From: Leptolyngbya sp. NIES-3755
Lineage (GTDB): Bacteria > Cyanobacteriota > Cyanobacteriia > Leptolyngbyales > Leptolyngbyaceae
NCBI GenBank assembly: GCA_001548435.1
Contig: AP017308.1
Span: forward strand, 3,977,030-4,041,029
Direction: 5' to 3'
Length of the DNA: 64,000 bases
In this document: one piece after another, positions 43,798 to 52,769 of the stretch
How positions within the stretch are numbered: position 1 is the first letter of the stretch
Layout of the letters: every line of letters starts with the position of its first letter
Program-made: the position numbers and the translations under genes
The notes under the pieces: generated by a model
What the model was told of the DNA's origin: nothing
Seen by the model: the letters and a program-made list of their open reading frames with translations, nothing else
Databases searched by the model: none

Positions 43798-44613
43798 ATG
43801 TTTGAGATTACTGGTGCATTATTTCTGATTGTTTTAGGTTACATCATTGGATCTGTCCGTATCGTTGAACAAGGCGATCAAGCGATCGTGCAACGACTCG
43901 GACAATATAAACGCATCCTTAATCCAGGGCTAAATTTTGTCATCCCGCTGCTGGATACGGTGCTGGTTGAAACGATTCGGGAACAGCTTTTGGACATCCA
44001 ACCGCAACGGGCATTCACGAAAGATAATGTCCCGATCGAAGTTGATGCGGTCGTTTCTTGGCAGATTCTCGATTTGAGAAAGGCTTACTATGCGGTTGAA
44101 GATCTCGAAGAATCACTCAAACAAATCGTGATTTCAACCATGCGAAACGAGATCGGACAGTTGACTTTAGAGGAAACGTTTTCGTCTGCCAGCACGATTA
44201 ATCAAGCCTTATTGCGTCAGTTGGACAAATCGACTGCGAACTGGGGCGTGAAAGTGATTCGCGTTGAGGTGCAAGAGTTCCAGATTTCTCCAGCCTTGCG
44301 CGAATCGTTAGAGAAAGAACGTGCTGCTCGAAGTGAGAAACAAGCAGAACTCACTCGAACTCAGGGAACTGTCCAATCGATTCAAGAGTTAGCACAAGCG
44401 CTTCGAGGACAAATGAACGCGGATGATGTCTTGCGCTATTTAGTGGCGAAAGATTATGTTACGGCAAGTATGGAATTAGGCAAGAGCGACAATTCCAAGA
44501 TTGTGTTTATGGACCCCCGTGCTTTGAATGAAGCAGTCACCGACTTGATGGGTCATGCAGAGGCGATCGAACCTCGCGATCGCGGAAATATTGACGGCGA
44601 TATGGATAACTAG
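43798..44613 (+). CDS. SPFH/Band 7 (stomatin-like) membrane protein
   Basis: A 271-residue stomatin-type protein. An N-terminal membrane helix (4-20) precedes the SPFH domain at about 20-185 with VEQGDQAIVQRLGQYKRI, GLNFVIPLLD and VVSWQILDLRKAYYAVED. The helical ending SPALRESLEKERAARSEKQAE oligomerises the ring. The C-terminal part is acidic and variable. SPFH proteins form large membrane rings that organise proteins. The ATG has GGGAG upstream. Its stop overlaps the stop of folP (CTAG shared) on the opposite strand. Confidence 0.88.
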   Translation: MFEITGALFLIVLGYIIGSVRIVEQGDQAIVQRLGQYKRILNPGLNFVIPLLDTVLVETIREQLLDIQPQRAFTKDNVPIEVDAVVSWQILDLRKAYYAVEDLEESLKQIVISTMRNEIGQLTLEETFSSASTINQALLRQLDKSTANWGVKVIRVEVQEFQISPALRESLEKERAARSEKQAELTRTQGTVQSIQELAQALRGQMNADDVLRYLVAKDYVTASMELGKSDNSKIVFMDPRALNEAVTDLMGHAEAIEPRDRGNIDGDMDN

Positions 44614-45449
44614 AGCGAACCGCGCCAGATCGCATCTGCCACTCGGCAAACATCGCGCATCTCTGCAACATCGTGAACGCGAACCACATCGGCTCCGTTT
44701 ACGATCGCGCTTACACAAGCGGCAGAGGTTCCCCAGACTCGCTTTTTCGGATCGGGCTGGTCGAGAATCTGCCCGATAAAGCTCTTTCGAGAAGCCCCAA
44801 CTAGAATCGGGCAATTCAGAGCTTGAAACGTTTGTAATCGTCTGAGAATTTCTAAGTTTTGAGCGTACTTTTTCGCAAATCCGATTCCTGGATCAATCAT
44901 GATTTGAGAAATTCCATTGGCGATCGCGCTTTCGATCCGTTCTCGCAAAAATTCGCTAATCTCTTGAATCAGATCGTCGTACTCGGTTAACGATTGCATT
45001 GTTTTTGGTGTTCCTCTCATGTGCATCAGAATGATTGGAACGCCTAATCTACCGACAGTTGCAAGCATTTCTGAGTCGAAGATTGCGCCTGAAATATCGT
45101 TGATTATATCGGCTCCAGCCTCGATCGCTTCTTTTGCAACGTGCGATCGAGTCGTATCAACTGAAATTGGAATCTGAAACTTCTGCCGAATTGCTTCGAT
45201 CACGGGGACGACTCGATCGAGTTCTTCCTGCAACGAAATCTCTTCCGCATTTGGGCGCGTGGATTGTCCACCAATGTCGAGAATATCTGCCCCATCTTCG
45301 ATCATTTGAGTCGCTTGAGCGATCGCGTTTTCCAACGTGTTGAACTGTCCACCATCACTAAAACTATCAGGTGTGACGTTCAGAACGCCCATGATGTAAG
45401 TTTTTTGACCCCAGTGAAATGTCGATCGTGCTAGTTCCCAAGCTTGCAT
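44610..45449 (-). CDS. folP: Dihydropteroate synthase
   Basis: FolP joins para-aminobenzoate to dihydropterin pyrophosphate in folate synthesis. The 279-residue TIM-barrel protein has the signature GVLNVTPDSFSDGG near residue 22, DIGGQSTRPNA, and later IMIDPGIGFAK and LVGASRKSFIG, which form the pterin and pABA sites. Length is normal. The gene is convergent with the SPFH gene, sharing four bases at the stop codons, and lies 29 bp downstream of the TPR gene in the same direction. Confidence 0.96.
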   Translation of the reverse strand: MQAWELARSTFHWGQKTYIMGVLNVTPDSFSDGGQFNTLENAIAQATQMIEDGADILDIGGQSTRPNAEEISLQEELDRVVPVIEAIRQKFQIPISVDTTRSHVAKEAIEAGADIINDISGAIFDSEMLATVGRLGVPIILMHMRGTPKTMQSLTEYDDLIQEISEFLRERIESAIANGISQIMIDPGIGFAKKYAQNLEILRRLQTFQALNCPILVGASRKSFIGQILDQPDPKKRVWGTSAACVSAIVNGADVVRVHDVAEMRDVCRVADAIWRGSL

Positions 45450-45478
45450 TGCATCAGTGATAAATCATTAGAATCTGA

Positions 45479-47407
45479 TCATCGCATTAATGCTCGTGCG
45501 CGTTGAAGATTCTGTGACGCGATCGCGAATTCTGAATCAATTTGAATTGCCTTCTCGTATTCTGCGATCGCTTCTCGAATCTTGCCCTGATGCTGAAGAA
45601 CTTCTCCAGTGGCATTGTGAACGATCGCTTCAGGGTCGATCGCTTGAGTCTCATTGCCGAAGTAAACAGCTTGATTTTGACGCAGTGCAGCAATTCTGGC
45701 AGCAAATTGATCCGGTTGAAGCAAAGCGACACCCATAATGGTACAAATCGGACTTCGCACAACCTCTTCGTTCGGTTCGATCAGAAGCTTACGATAAGTT
45801 GCGATCGCTTGTTCCGGTTGGTTCTGGAGGGCTAACAAACCACCGAGTAAACAGTTCGCTTCGGGAACACGATCATTCAATGAAGCTGCTTGCTGCACTG
45901 ATCGAGTCGCTTGTGCGAATTGCTGTTCTTGCACCTGAATCCAACCACGAGCAAGATAGCTAAAAAATAACGCACTACGATCTCTTCGGCTCAGTTGAAT
46001 CGCTTTATCCGTGATTGCGATCGCTTCTGTCCCTCTGGCTTGTTGACTCAAAATTGATGCCAGACGGAGATAATCTAGGATCTCTGCAAACTGAGCAACT
46101 TTTGGATGAAGTTGAATGATCCGACGATAAATTGGCTCAGCTTCTTTCGCTCTAGATTGAAAAACCAGAAAATCGCCCACTTGTTGAAGCAAATCTCGAT
46201 CGTCTGGTTTGCGCTGCATCGCGTCTTGATAGACGGCAATCATTCGATCGACTTGCTTTTGACGAACTAACAAATCTGCTAATTCCGACAGTTGCAGCCT
46301 GTAGTCTAGACCTTCTTGCTTAAACGATTGTTGATACAAAGCGACGACTTCATCAATTCGCTGATTTTCTTCTAAGATTCTTGCCAGCGAAGAGTACAAA
46401 CCAGAACCGCTTGGATTGCGTCGAATTCCTTCGCGGTAAATCGCGATCGCTTGCTCAGTTTTACCTCGACGCGATAGCAAATCTCCCCAAGCCTGGTACA
46501 GGGTCTCTGGATTTTCTGCCTTACGAATGCCCGTTTGATAAAGTGCGATCGCTTTGTCAGCTTGATTTTGCTGTTCGTATAGTTCTCCAAGCAGTGTATA
46601 AAACGAACTTTCTTTCGGATGGCGCTGAATCACTTCTTGGTAAAGTGCGATCGCTTCATCCCTGCGGTTGTTCGTTGTGAGAAAGTACGCGAATCCGAAG
46701 TAGGACGTGAGTTCGTCTGGACGGCGGCGAATTCCTTCTTGATAGAGTCTGATTGCTTCGGGTAAACGGTTCTGCCGACTGAGCAAATTTGCAAGAACTG
46801 GCATCAAGCTATGAAAGGCAATATCTTCTGGTTTGCGTTTGAGTCCTTCCTGAAGTAACGCGATCGCACCGTTCGGATCGTCTTCACCTAGCCACTCTCC
46901 TAAGCTCTGATAGAAAAAGATCACTTCTGAATCATCGAACTTTAGAGCTTGCCGAAAGAGTGCGATCGCTTCGTCTGTCCGATTGGCATCTTTAAGCCGC
47001 AGTCCTAAAAGCCTGTACAACGTTAAATTATCAGGATTGTTCTGAATGCCTTGTTTAAGCAGTTCGATGACTTTTGTTGTCTCTCCATTTCTGACCAGGA
47101 TAGAGGTCAGCATCTCATAGAGAAAAGCATTGTTAGAGATATTTTTGATTCCGGTTTGATACAGTGCGATCGCTTCCTTAAATCGTCCTTGTTGTTCGAG
47201 CAAAACGCCAAGCAGTCGATAACCCTCTACATTCTTCGGATCTTGTTTGAGAAGCTGATTGAGTAATTTTTCCTGAGCTTCTTCATCCCCTGCACTTTGC
47301 GCTTCAATCAGTTGGTCGGTTAATCGATCGACCGTTGGATTCGTAGCGAAAACGGGCAACGCTGTGAGACCTAATAATAAAGCGACACTGAACAAGGACT
47401 TGAGCAT
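45479..47407 (-). CDS. Secreted TPR-repeat protein
   Basis: A 642-residue protein with a signal peptide (MLKSLFSVALLLGLTALPVFA) and about sixteen tetratricopeptide repeats filling the rest. Repeat units follow the pattern EAIALYQxGIRxxPDxxxxYxxLGxLL. TPR arrays bind partner proteins. The export signal places it in the periplasm, thylakoid lumen or cell surface. The final repeat ends about residue 640. It precedes folP and is divergent from psaK. It has no added enzyme domain, so the role is unknown. Confidence 0.85.
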   Translation of the reverse strand: MLKSLFSVALLLGLTALPVFATNPTVDRLTDQLIEAQSAGDEEAQEKLLNQLLKQDPKNVEGYRLLGVLLEQQGRFKEAIALYQTGIKNISNNAFLYEMLTSILVRNGETTKVIELLKQGIQNNPDNLTLYRLLGLRLKDANRTDEAIALFRQALKFDDSEVIFFYQSLGEWLGEDDPNGAIALLQEGLKRKPEDIAFHSLMPVLANLLSRQNRLPEAIRLYQEGIRRRPDELTSYFGFAYFLTTNNRRDEAIALYQEVIQRHPKESSFYTLLGELYEQQNQADKAIALYQTGIRKAENPETLYQAWGDLLSRRGKTEQAIAIYREGIRRNPSGSGLYSSLARILEENQRIDEVVALYQQSFKQEGLDYRLQLSELADLLVRQKQVDRMIAVYQDAMQRKPDDRDLLQQVGDFLVFQSRAKEAEPIYRRIIQLHPKVAQFAEILDYLRLASILSQQARGTEAIAITDKAIQLSRRDRSALFFSYLARGWIQVQEQQFAQATRSVQQAASLNDRVPEANCLLGGLLALQNQPEQAIATYRKLLIEPNEEVVRSPICTIMGVALLQPDQFAARIAALRQNQAVYFGNETQAIDPEAIVHNATGEVLQHQGKIREAIAEYEKAIQIDSEFAIASQNLQRARALMR

Positions 47408-47538
47408 AAGATTTCCGGGAAAGACTACTCCATATCGTTCCCTACCTTTAGGTAGAGTTCGATTCCGGTACTGAGACAGACGAAAAGAAAGGCTCGATCG
47501 TCAAATGATAGTCCCAGTACTGTTATGGAGAACTTCCT

Positions 47539-47814
47539 ATGCTGAATCTAATCGCTGCTGCATTTCAACAAGCCCCTTCTGGCAATCTTTGGAACTGGCA
47601 AGGAACACCCTTTATTGTCGGTGCTTGCTTGTTGGTGTTGTTGATCGGTTCGCGTACCATCAAGTACCCACACACAGGCGCAAAAATGCCCCTACCGTTC
47701 TCGAAATCGCTCTTTAACAACATTAGTGTGGGTGCATTTCTAGCTTGTATGAGCTTTGGTCACATTCTCGGTTTCTTACTCAGCCTCGGATTTGCGAATA
47801 CCGCACTCCGATAA
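47539..47814 (+). CDS. psaK: Photosystem I subunit X (PsaK)
   Basis: A 91-residue small membrane subunit at the outer rim of photosystem I. It has two membrane helices, [16 protein letters not shown] and [21 protein letters not shown] (given here in part), joined by a loop with [17 protein letters not shown], typical of PsaK. The ATG has GGAG with 8-bp spacing. Its stop lies within the 3' end of trhO on the other strand (39 bp overlap). It is monocistronic. Cyanobacteria often have PsaK1 and PsaK2 forms; I cannot say which this is. Confidence 0.9.
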   Translation: MLNLIAAAFQQAPSGNLWNWQGTPFIVGACLLVLLIGSRTIKYPHTGAKMPLPFSKSLFNNISVGAFLACMSFGHILGFLLSLGFANTALR

Positions 47815-48630
47815 TTCCTCAAAACAGTAGGGACACGCTTCGTCAGGGTGATACTGCGGTGACGCTTGATCAGCTTGAGAAAGAGGATGTCCACAGGCTT
47901 GACACATTTCATAAGTCCCATCAATCAAGCCATGTGTGACTGCCACTCGCTGATCAAACACAAAGCATTCACCCTGCCACAAGCTTTCTTCAGTGGGCAC
48001 TTCTTCTAAGTATTTGAGAATGCCGCCTTCGAGGTGATATACCTCTTCAAATCCTTGAGACAGCATGTAAGACGACGCTTTCTCACAGCGAATTCCACCT
48101 GTGCAGAACATTGCAACTTTCTTGTGCTGAGTTGGATCAAGCTCAGATTGCACATAGTCCGGGAATTGTCGGAATGATGCTGTTTTTGGATCGATCGCAC
48201 GTTTGAAACTGCCGATCGACACTTCAAACTGATTCCGCACATCGATCACGGTGACTTCTGGATCAGAAATCAATTCATTCCAATCTTCCGGTTTCACATA
48301 AGTTCCGACTTGCTGAGTCGGATCAACTTCTGGACAACCGAGCGTAACGATTTCTTTTTTCAGTTTGACCTTCATGCGATCGAACATTTGCGATTCCGTT
48401 TCCGCTTCTTTAACGGTCAAATCTGCAAATCGCGAATCTTGCTGTAGATAATTTAGAACCGTATCGATCGCAGATGCCGATCCTGCCAAAGTTCCATTAA
48501 TTCCTTCTTGTGCCAATAGAATCGTGCCGCGAAGATTCTGCGCCTGACAAAGTTCGAGAATCGGCGATCGCAGTTCTGCAAAATCGGGCAGTGAAACAAA
48601 CTTGTAAAACGTCGCAACTAACATATACAT
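47776..48630 (-). CDS. trhO: tRNA uridine(34) hydroxylase TrhO, rhodanese family
   Basis: TrhO (formerly YceA) hydroxylates wobble uridine in certain tRNAs. The 284-residue protein has an N-terminal acylphosphatase-like part ([26 protein letters not shown]), a rhodanese domain with [15 protein letters not shown] and the active-site [13 protein letters not shown], and a C-terminal zinc-type region with CQACG and CPYC. The frame opens 19 residues upstream, but ATG at 48630 (or 48624) begins at the domain start, so the former is used. Its last 39 bases overlap the psaK 3' end in convergent fashion. Confidence 0.92.
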   Translation of the reverse strand: MYMLVATFYKFVSLPDFAELRSPILELCQAQNLRGTILLAQEGINGTLAGSASAIDTVLNYLQQDSRFADLTVKEAETESQMFDRMKVKLKKEIVTLGCPEVDPTQQVGTYVKPEDWNELISDPEVTVIDVRNQFEVSIGSFKRAIDPKTASFRQFPDYVQSELDPTQHKKVAMFCTGGIRCEKASSYMLSQGFEEVYHLEGGILKYLEEVPTEESLWQGECFVFDQRVAVTHGLIDGTYEMCQACGHPLSQADQASPQYHPDEACPYCFEELSECGIRKSEAE

Positions 48631-48726
48631 TGAGCAATTCTGAATATTTAGTGTAGCGTCTGAAGATTTCCGTGATTCGATCGACAATGATTGAAGCTAA
48701 TTTTAGATACTCTGCGCTTCTCAATT

Positions 48727-49428
48727 ATGCTGCTCGACACATTTTGGCTACGTCTATCTGGATCTGCTGCTTTGATCGCTTTAATAGCAGGCTGTTCTTC
48801 TCAAGTTCCAACCGTTTCGACCTCTCCTGCTCCAACTGTTTCAGTTTCTCCAAGTCCAATTGCCGCTCCTCAAAGTCCTCAAGCAACACCACCCGCTCAA
48901 AAAGAGCCTCGCACCGTTGAAAAGTGTGTGATTCGGATGGCGAAAGTGAATGATCCAGAATCGCCGCTGAATATTCGATCGACTCCCGATGCCAGTTCCA
49001 AAGACAACATTGTTGGACAGCTAAAAAATGGCTCGTTTGTCGATGTGCAAGATCAACAAAATGGATGGCTCAAAATTAGCGGTGCGACTCCGGGATGGAT
49101 TGCCCAATCGAGAACCGAACATGGCTGTAACGAGAAAGTGGAGCGAATTGGTCAAGTGCCGATCGAGATTCGCGATCGCTTTATCGGCACAGGTTCGCAC
49201 AGTTATCGATTCAACCTCACTAAAGGACAACGAATCACCGTGACCAGTTCGAGCGATCGAGGTTCGATCTTTCCGGTGATTATTGCTCCGAATGGTCAAC
49301 GGCTTGTTGCCTCTCCAGATCAGCCGAGTCCTTGGACAGGCGAACTGACTGAAACTGGAGAGTACACTTTTGAGTATGAATCGAACTTCAAAGGCTATGA
49401 GTATACTTTGTCTGTCGAGCCTCGTTAG
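48727..49428 (+). CDS. Lipoprotein with SH3 domain
   Basis: A 233-residue probable lipoprotein. It starts MLLDTFWLRLSG, has a signal ending in LIAGC as lipobox, a Pro/Ser/Thr-rich linker, and an SH3b domain at about 80-130 (LNIRSTPDASSKDNIVG, GWLKISGATPGWIAQS). The C-terminal part (about 150-233) is beta-rich and resembles pre-peptidase-type domains (YRFNLTKGQRITVTSS, TETGEYTFEYES). A TTG at 48691 is in frame, but ATG at 48727 puts the lipobox in the normal place. The stop shares bases with the stop of purB. Confidence 0.8.
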   Translation: MLLDTFWLRLSGSAALIALIAGCSSQVPTVSTSPAPTVSVSPSPIAAPQSPQATPPAQKEPRTVEKCVIRMAKVNDPESPLNIRSTPDASSKDNIVGQLKNGSFVDVQDQQNGWLKISGATPGWIAQSRTEHGCNEKVERIGQVPIEIRDRFIGTGSHSYRFNLTKGQRITVTSSSDRGSIFPVIIAPNGQRLVASPDQPSPWTGELTETGEYTFEYESNFKGYEYTLSVEPR

Positions 49429-50720
49429 ATTCCTAAGCGTTGATAGACCTGATCTAAGTTCTTGAGGTGAACTTTCGGATCAAAACATTCATCGAGTTCA
49501 GCGATCGACAAAGTTTGAGTCACACGCGGATCTTCGCTCAAGAGTTTACGGAAGTTGCCATCGTCTCGGTTCCAAGCTTGATGAGCGCAAGATTGTACGA
49601 TCGCATAAGCATCTTCGCGATTCAATCCTTTCTGCACGAGTGCCAACATCACTCGCTGACTGAACACCACGCCGCCGTAAACGTTCATATTCCGAGCCAT
49701 ATTTTCGGGATAGACCAGCAGATTTCTCACGAGATCTGTCGTTTCAACCAGCATGAAATGAGTGAGAATACAGGCATCCGGCAGGGCAACTCGTTCCACA
49801 GAACTATGAGAAATATCGCGCTCGTGCCACAAGGCAACATTTTCTAAAGCTGCGACTGCGTATCCTCTCAGCAATCGAGCCATTCCGGTCAATCGCTCCG
49901 ATCGAATCGGATTTCGTTTGTGTGGCATTGCTGACGAACCTTTCTGCCCTTTCGAGAAAAATTCCTCAACTTCTAGAACATCAGTTTTTTGCAGATTGCG
50001 AATTTCAACCGCGAAACGCTCGATCGAGGCTCCCAACAGAGCAAGCCCATTCATAAAATCAGCATGTCGATCGCGGGAAATCACCTGAGTCGATGCCGTA
50101 TCGGGTTCCAATCCCAAATGCTGACAGGTCAAAGCTTCAATGCGTGGATCGATATTGGCGTAAGTTCCAACGGCTCCAGAAATTTGACCGACTGCGATCG
50201 ACTTTCTCAGAGCACATAAGCGATCGCGATGACGCAACATTTCCGCCAACCAGCCCGCGAGCTTGAATCCGAACGTGATCGGCTCTGCGTGAATGCCATG
50301 CGATCGACCAATCATCACCGTATTTCGATGTTGTTGCGCCTGATATCGAATCGCCTGAATCAGAGCTTCCACGTGCGTCATGATCACGTCTAAGCTGGCA
50401 ACCATTTGAAGCGCCAAAGCGGTATCCAACACATCAGAACTGGTCATGCCCAAGTGAATGTAGCGTCCAGCATCACCCACATATTCATTTACATTCGTTA
50501 AAAATGCGATCACATCATGACGCACTTGCGCTTCGATTTCGAGAATTCGACTGACTTCAAAGTTCGCTTTCGATTTAATTTCTTCAACGGCTTCGGAAGG
50601 GATATAACCTAGCTCTGCTTGTGCCTCACACACTGCAATCTCAACATCGAGCCAGGTTTTAAATTTGTAGTGATCGGTCCACAAATCGCCCATCTCAGGC
50701 AGGGTGTAACGCTCAATCAA
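49425..50720 (-). CDS. purB: Adenylosuccinate lyase
   Basis: PurB removes fumarate in two steps of purine synthesis. The 431-residue protein has the fumarase/aspartase fold, with TSSDVLDTALALQ, MIGRSHGIHAEP, the GSSAMPHKRNP signature loop at about 260-270, and RDISHSSVERV. The frame opens at 50741, but a TTG at 50720 gives MIERYTLPEMG, exactly the usual start, and a length of 431 as expected. Its stop overlaps the stop of the lipoprotein gene (TTAG). It is downstream of the pmbA-type gene in the same direction. Confidence 0.95.
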   Translation of the reverse strand: MIERYTLPEMGDLWTDHYKFKTWLDVEIAVCEAQAELGYIPSEAVEEIKSKANFEVSRILEIEAQVRHDVIAFLTNVNEYVGDAGRYIHLGMTSSDVLDTALALQMVASLDVIMTHVEALIQAIRYQAQQHRNTVMIGRSHGIHAEPITFGFKLAGWLAEMLRHRDRLCALRKSIAVGQISGAVGTYANIDPRIEALTCQHLGLEPDTASTQVISRDRHADFMNGLALLGASIERFAVEIRNLQKTDVLEVEEFFSKGQKGSSAMPHKRNPIRSERLTGMARLLRGYAVAALENVALWHERDISHSSVERVALPDACILTHFMLVETTDLVRNLLVYPENMARNMNVYGGVVFSQRVMLALVQKGLNREDAYAIVQSCAHQAWNRDDGNFRKLLSEDPRVTQTLSIAELDECFDPKVHLKNLDQVYQRLGI

Positions 50721-50799
50721 GGTAGGTTTACTCAAATTCAACCGTCACATTGTAGCGCCAACTGTTGACCGTTCATCGAACTCCGTCGGAAATCGATCG

Positions 50800-52086
50800 C
50801 TAACCCCGTCCCGTACAAGACAATCCTTCCACGATCGCGGATGGCGTATAACAAGATCCATTCCATTCCCCATCGCCGCCCAATTCGATCAAGTTCTTCA
50901 AAGCCGTATAAACACTGCCTGCAACCATCGTGTCTTTAACTCTGCCAACAATCTGACCTTTCTCAATTCGATAGCCCAAATCGACGTTAATCGAGAATTC
51001 TCCAGAAATTCCTGCGCCCCCTCCGAGCATTTGATCCACGATTAAACCATTGTCGATCGACGAAATTAGTTCTTCCAATGACTTCTTTCCCGGTTGCACC
51101 AATACATTAAATAATCCCGGTGTCGGATAGCTGCCCAAGCCCGATCGAAATCCGTTCCCAGTGGTTCCACTACCGAGTGCTTTTCCTGTCGTGCGATCGG
51201 CATAGAACAATTGCAGTTCACCTCGATCGATAAAAGTAATCATTCGAGTCGGTGTTCCTTCATCGTCAAATGGACAGCTAAACGGACCCGCATTCGGTTG
51301 TTGTGAAAGGGTAATTGCTTCAGAAGTTACAAGCTTGCCTAATCGATCGTTCCAAGGGGATGCCCCTTCGATCACTTGCTTTCCATTTAATGCCGATTGC
51401 ACCGTTCCCCAGAGCATATCCATCGATTTTGATGTGAATAGAATTGGCACTTTTCCCACTGGGGAGGAAGTATTTTCTTTTGCCCATTCGAGTCGTTGTA
51501 AAACCTGTTGTGCGATCGACATTGGATTCAATCGATCGCGTTCAGTCTGACCATCTGACACATTCAGAAAATCATCGCCCCGAATCCATTCCACTTCGAG
51601 ATAGCCACTCAGCGTTGTATCGGTATAGCCACAATCGAGACCATTAGAATTAATCAAGCGCGTCGTTTCCGCTTCACAATCCCACCCGCATGAACAGAGA
51701 ACTTCAGGATAGCGATCGCGAATTAATTCGATCGAGATTTTGCCCCACTCAACTAATTGTTCGACGGAGACGGATTGCCCGACATCTGGATAAGACAGTT
51801 GTGAAGCGGGGGATAGTTCAATCTCTTCGACTTCATTAAGTTGACTAATTGCGATCGCTCGATCGACTAAATCTTGCGGTTCAACGGCTCCATACGCGAC
51901 TGCCAACCCCGGACGACCTTCTTTCCACAGGCGTAACGCGGTTCCTTCTGCCTCAGTACTTTCCAACTGTTTCAAACGATTGGCTTCAAAAAATACTGGA
52001 CGGGACAGCGATTGAGATTGAAACACTTCAGCAGACTCGGCTCCAGAGCGCAACGCCAAATCGAGCAATTGTTCGGGTAGGGGCAT
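50800..52086 (-). CDS. TldD/PmbA family protein, TldE-type
   Basis: A 428-residue protein of the TldD/TldE family, which forms a heterodimeric protease for modified peptides in bacteria. It lacks the HExxxH zinc motif of TldD, so it is the TldE (PmbA) type and would need a TldD partner encoded elsewhere. Family motifs seen are LLDLALRSGAESAEVF at the start, GTALRLWKEGRPGLAV, GTTGNGFRSGLGSYP-like, and the C-terminal GRVKDTMVAGSVYTALKNL. The ATG start is clear. It is divergent from the NdhK-like gene and upstream of purB. Confidence 0.88.
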   Translation of the reverse strand: MPLPEQLLDLALRSGAESAEVFQSQSLSRPVFFEANRLKQLESTEAEGTALRLWKEGRPGLAVAYGAVEPQDLVDRAIAISQLNEVEEIELSPASQLSYPDVGQSVSVEQLVEWGKISIELIRDRYPEVLCSCGWDCEAETTRLINSNGLDCGYTDTTLSGYLEVEWIRGDDFLNVSDGQTERDRLNPMSIAQQVLQRLEWAKENTSSPVGKVPILFTSKSMDMLWGTVQSALNGKQVIEGASPWNDRLGKLVTSEAITLSQQPNAGPFSCPFDDEGTPTRMITFIDRGELQLFYADRTTGKALGSGTTGNGFRSGLGSYPTPGLFNVLVQPGKKSLEELISSIDNGLIVDQMLGGGAGISGEFSINVDLGYRIEKGQIVGRVKDTMVAGSVYTALKNLIELGGDGEWNGSCYTPSAIVEGLSCTGRG

Positions 52087-52343
52087 AGAAACCTGGGAGG
52101 CAAACGATAAGAGTTCGGGAGATTGGGCGATCCCAATCCTTGATCACTGTACGCCAAATTGAATTCCTGTTCTCGATCGCTTTGAAATTTACCCTCAAGC
52201 GGTTCCCTAAAAAATGTGCAATATTAACCGCTGATCGGATGCGATCGTGCCACACTGAAGTTACATTCATTCAACAACACTACGGAGAATCGGAAGGGTT
52301 ACGCTTTGTTTGTGTAAAATCAATCACAAGGCAGGAAACTTTT

Positions 52344-52769
52344 ATGTCGATCGCAACGCTCAAAACAACGCACATTCAACCGAAAGAACAACATTTGTTT
52401 GAGAACGTCATTCTCACTACGGTTGATGATTTATACTACCAAATTAGAATTGCTGATTTATACACTTCATATCCTGAGGTCAATTGCTGCTTTATGCGAA
52501 TCGCGGCACTTCTAGCAGTTCCACAAACTCGATCGCATTCTGCAAATCTATTAATTACAGCAAGTGCAATCACTCCTGAATTTGCACCGACTTTGATCCG
52601 GTTATATGAACAGATGTCAGCCCCAAAATTTGTCATGACTCTAGGAGCTTGCAATGCAACCAGTAATTCAACCCTGCAAGATGTCAATACGGTGATTCCG
52701 GTGAATGTGCAGTTAGCAGAATGTCCATTACGATCGCAGACAATTTTAAATGCGATCGCTGATCTCTAA
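52344..52769 (+). CDS. Shortened NdhK/NuoB-like paralogue
   Basis: A 141-residue protein that matches NdhK, the subunit of NDH-1 that holds iron-sulfur cluster N2. ENVILTTVDDLY at residues 20-31 is a close match to the cyanobacterial NdhK start, and CCF (48-50), AALLAVP, ADLL-like ANLLITASAIT, APTLIRLYEQM, PKFVMTLGAC (103) and VNVQLAECP (127) follow the NdhK order. All four cluster cysteines are kept (C48, C49, C103, C127). The internal loops, including the DRFG-type loop and part of the PRQAD region, are shorter or missing, so it is about 100 residues shorter than NdhK. ATG at 52344 has AGGAA upstream. It is convergent with SpoIID gene by 4 bp. Confidence 0.75.
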   Translation: MSIATLKTTHIQPKEQHLFENVILTTVDDLYYQIRIADLYTSYPEVNCCFMRIAALLAVPQTRSHSANLLITASAITPEFAPTLIRLYEQMSAPKFVMTLGACNATSNSTLQDVNTVIPVNVQLAECPLRSQTILNAIADL

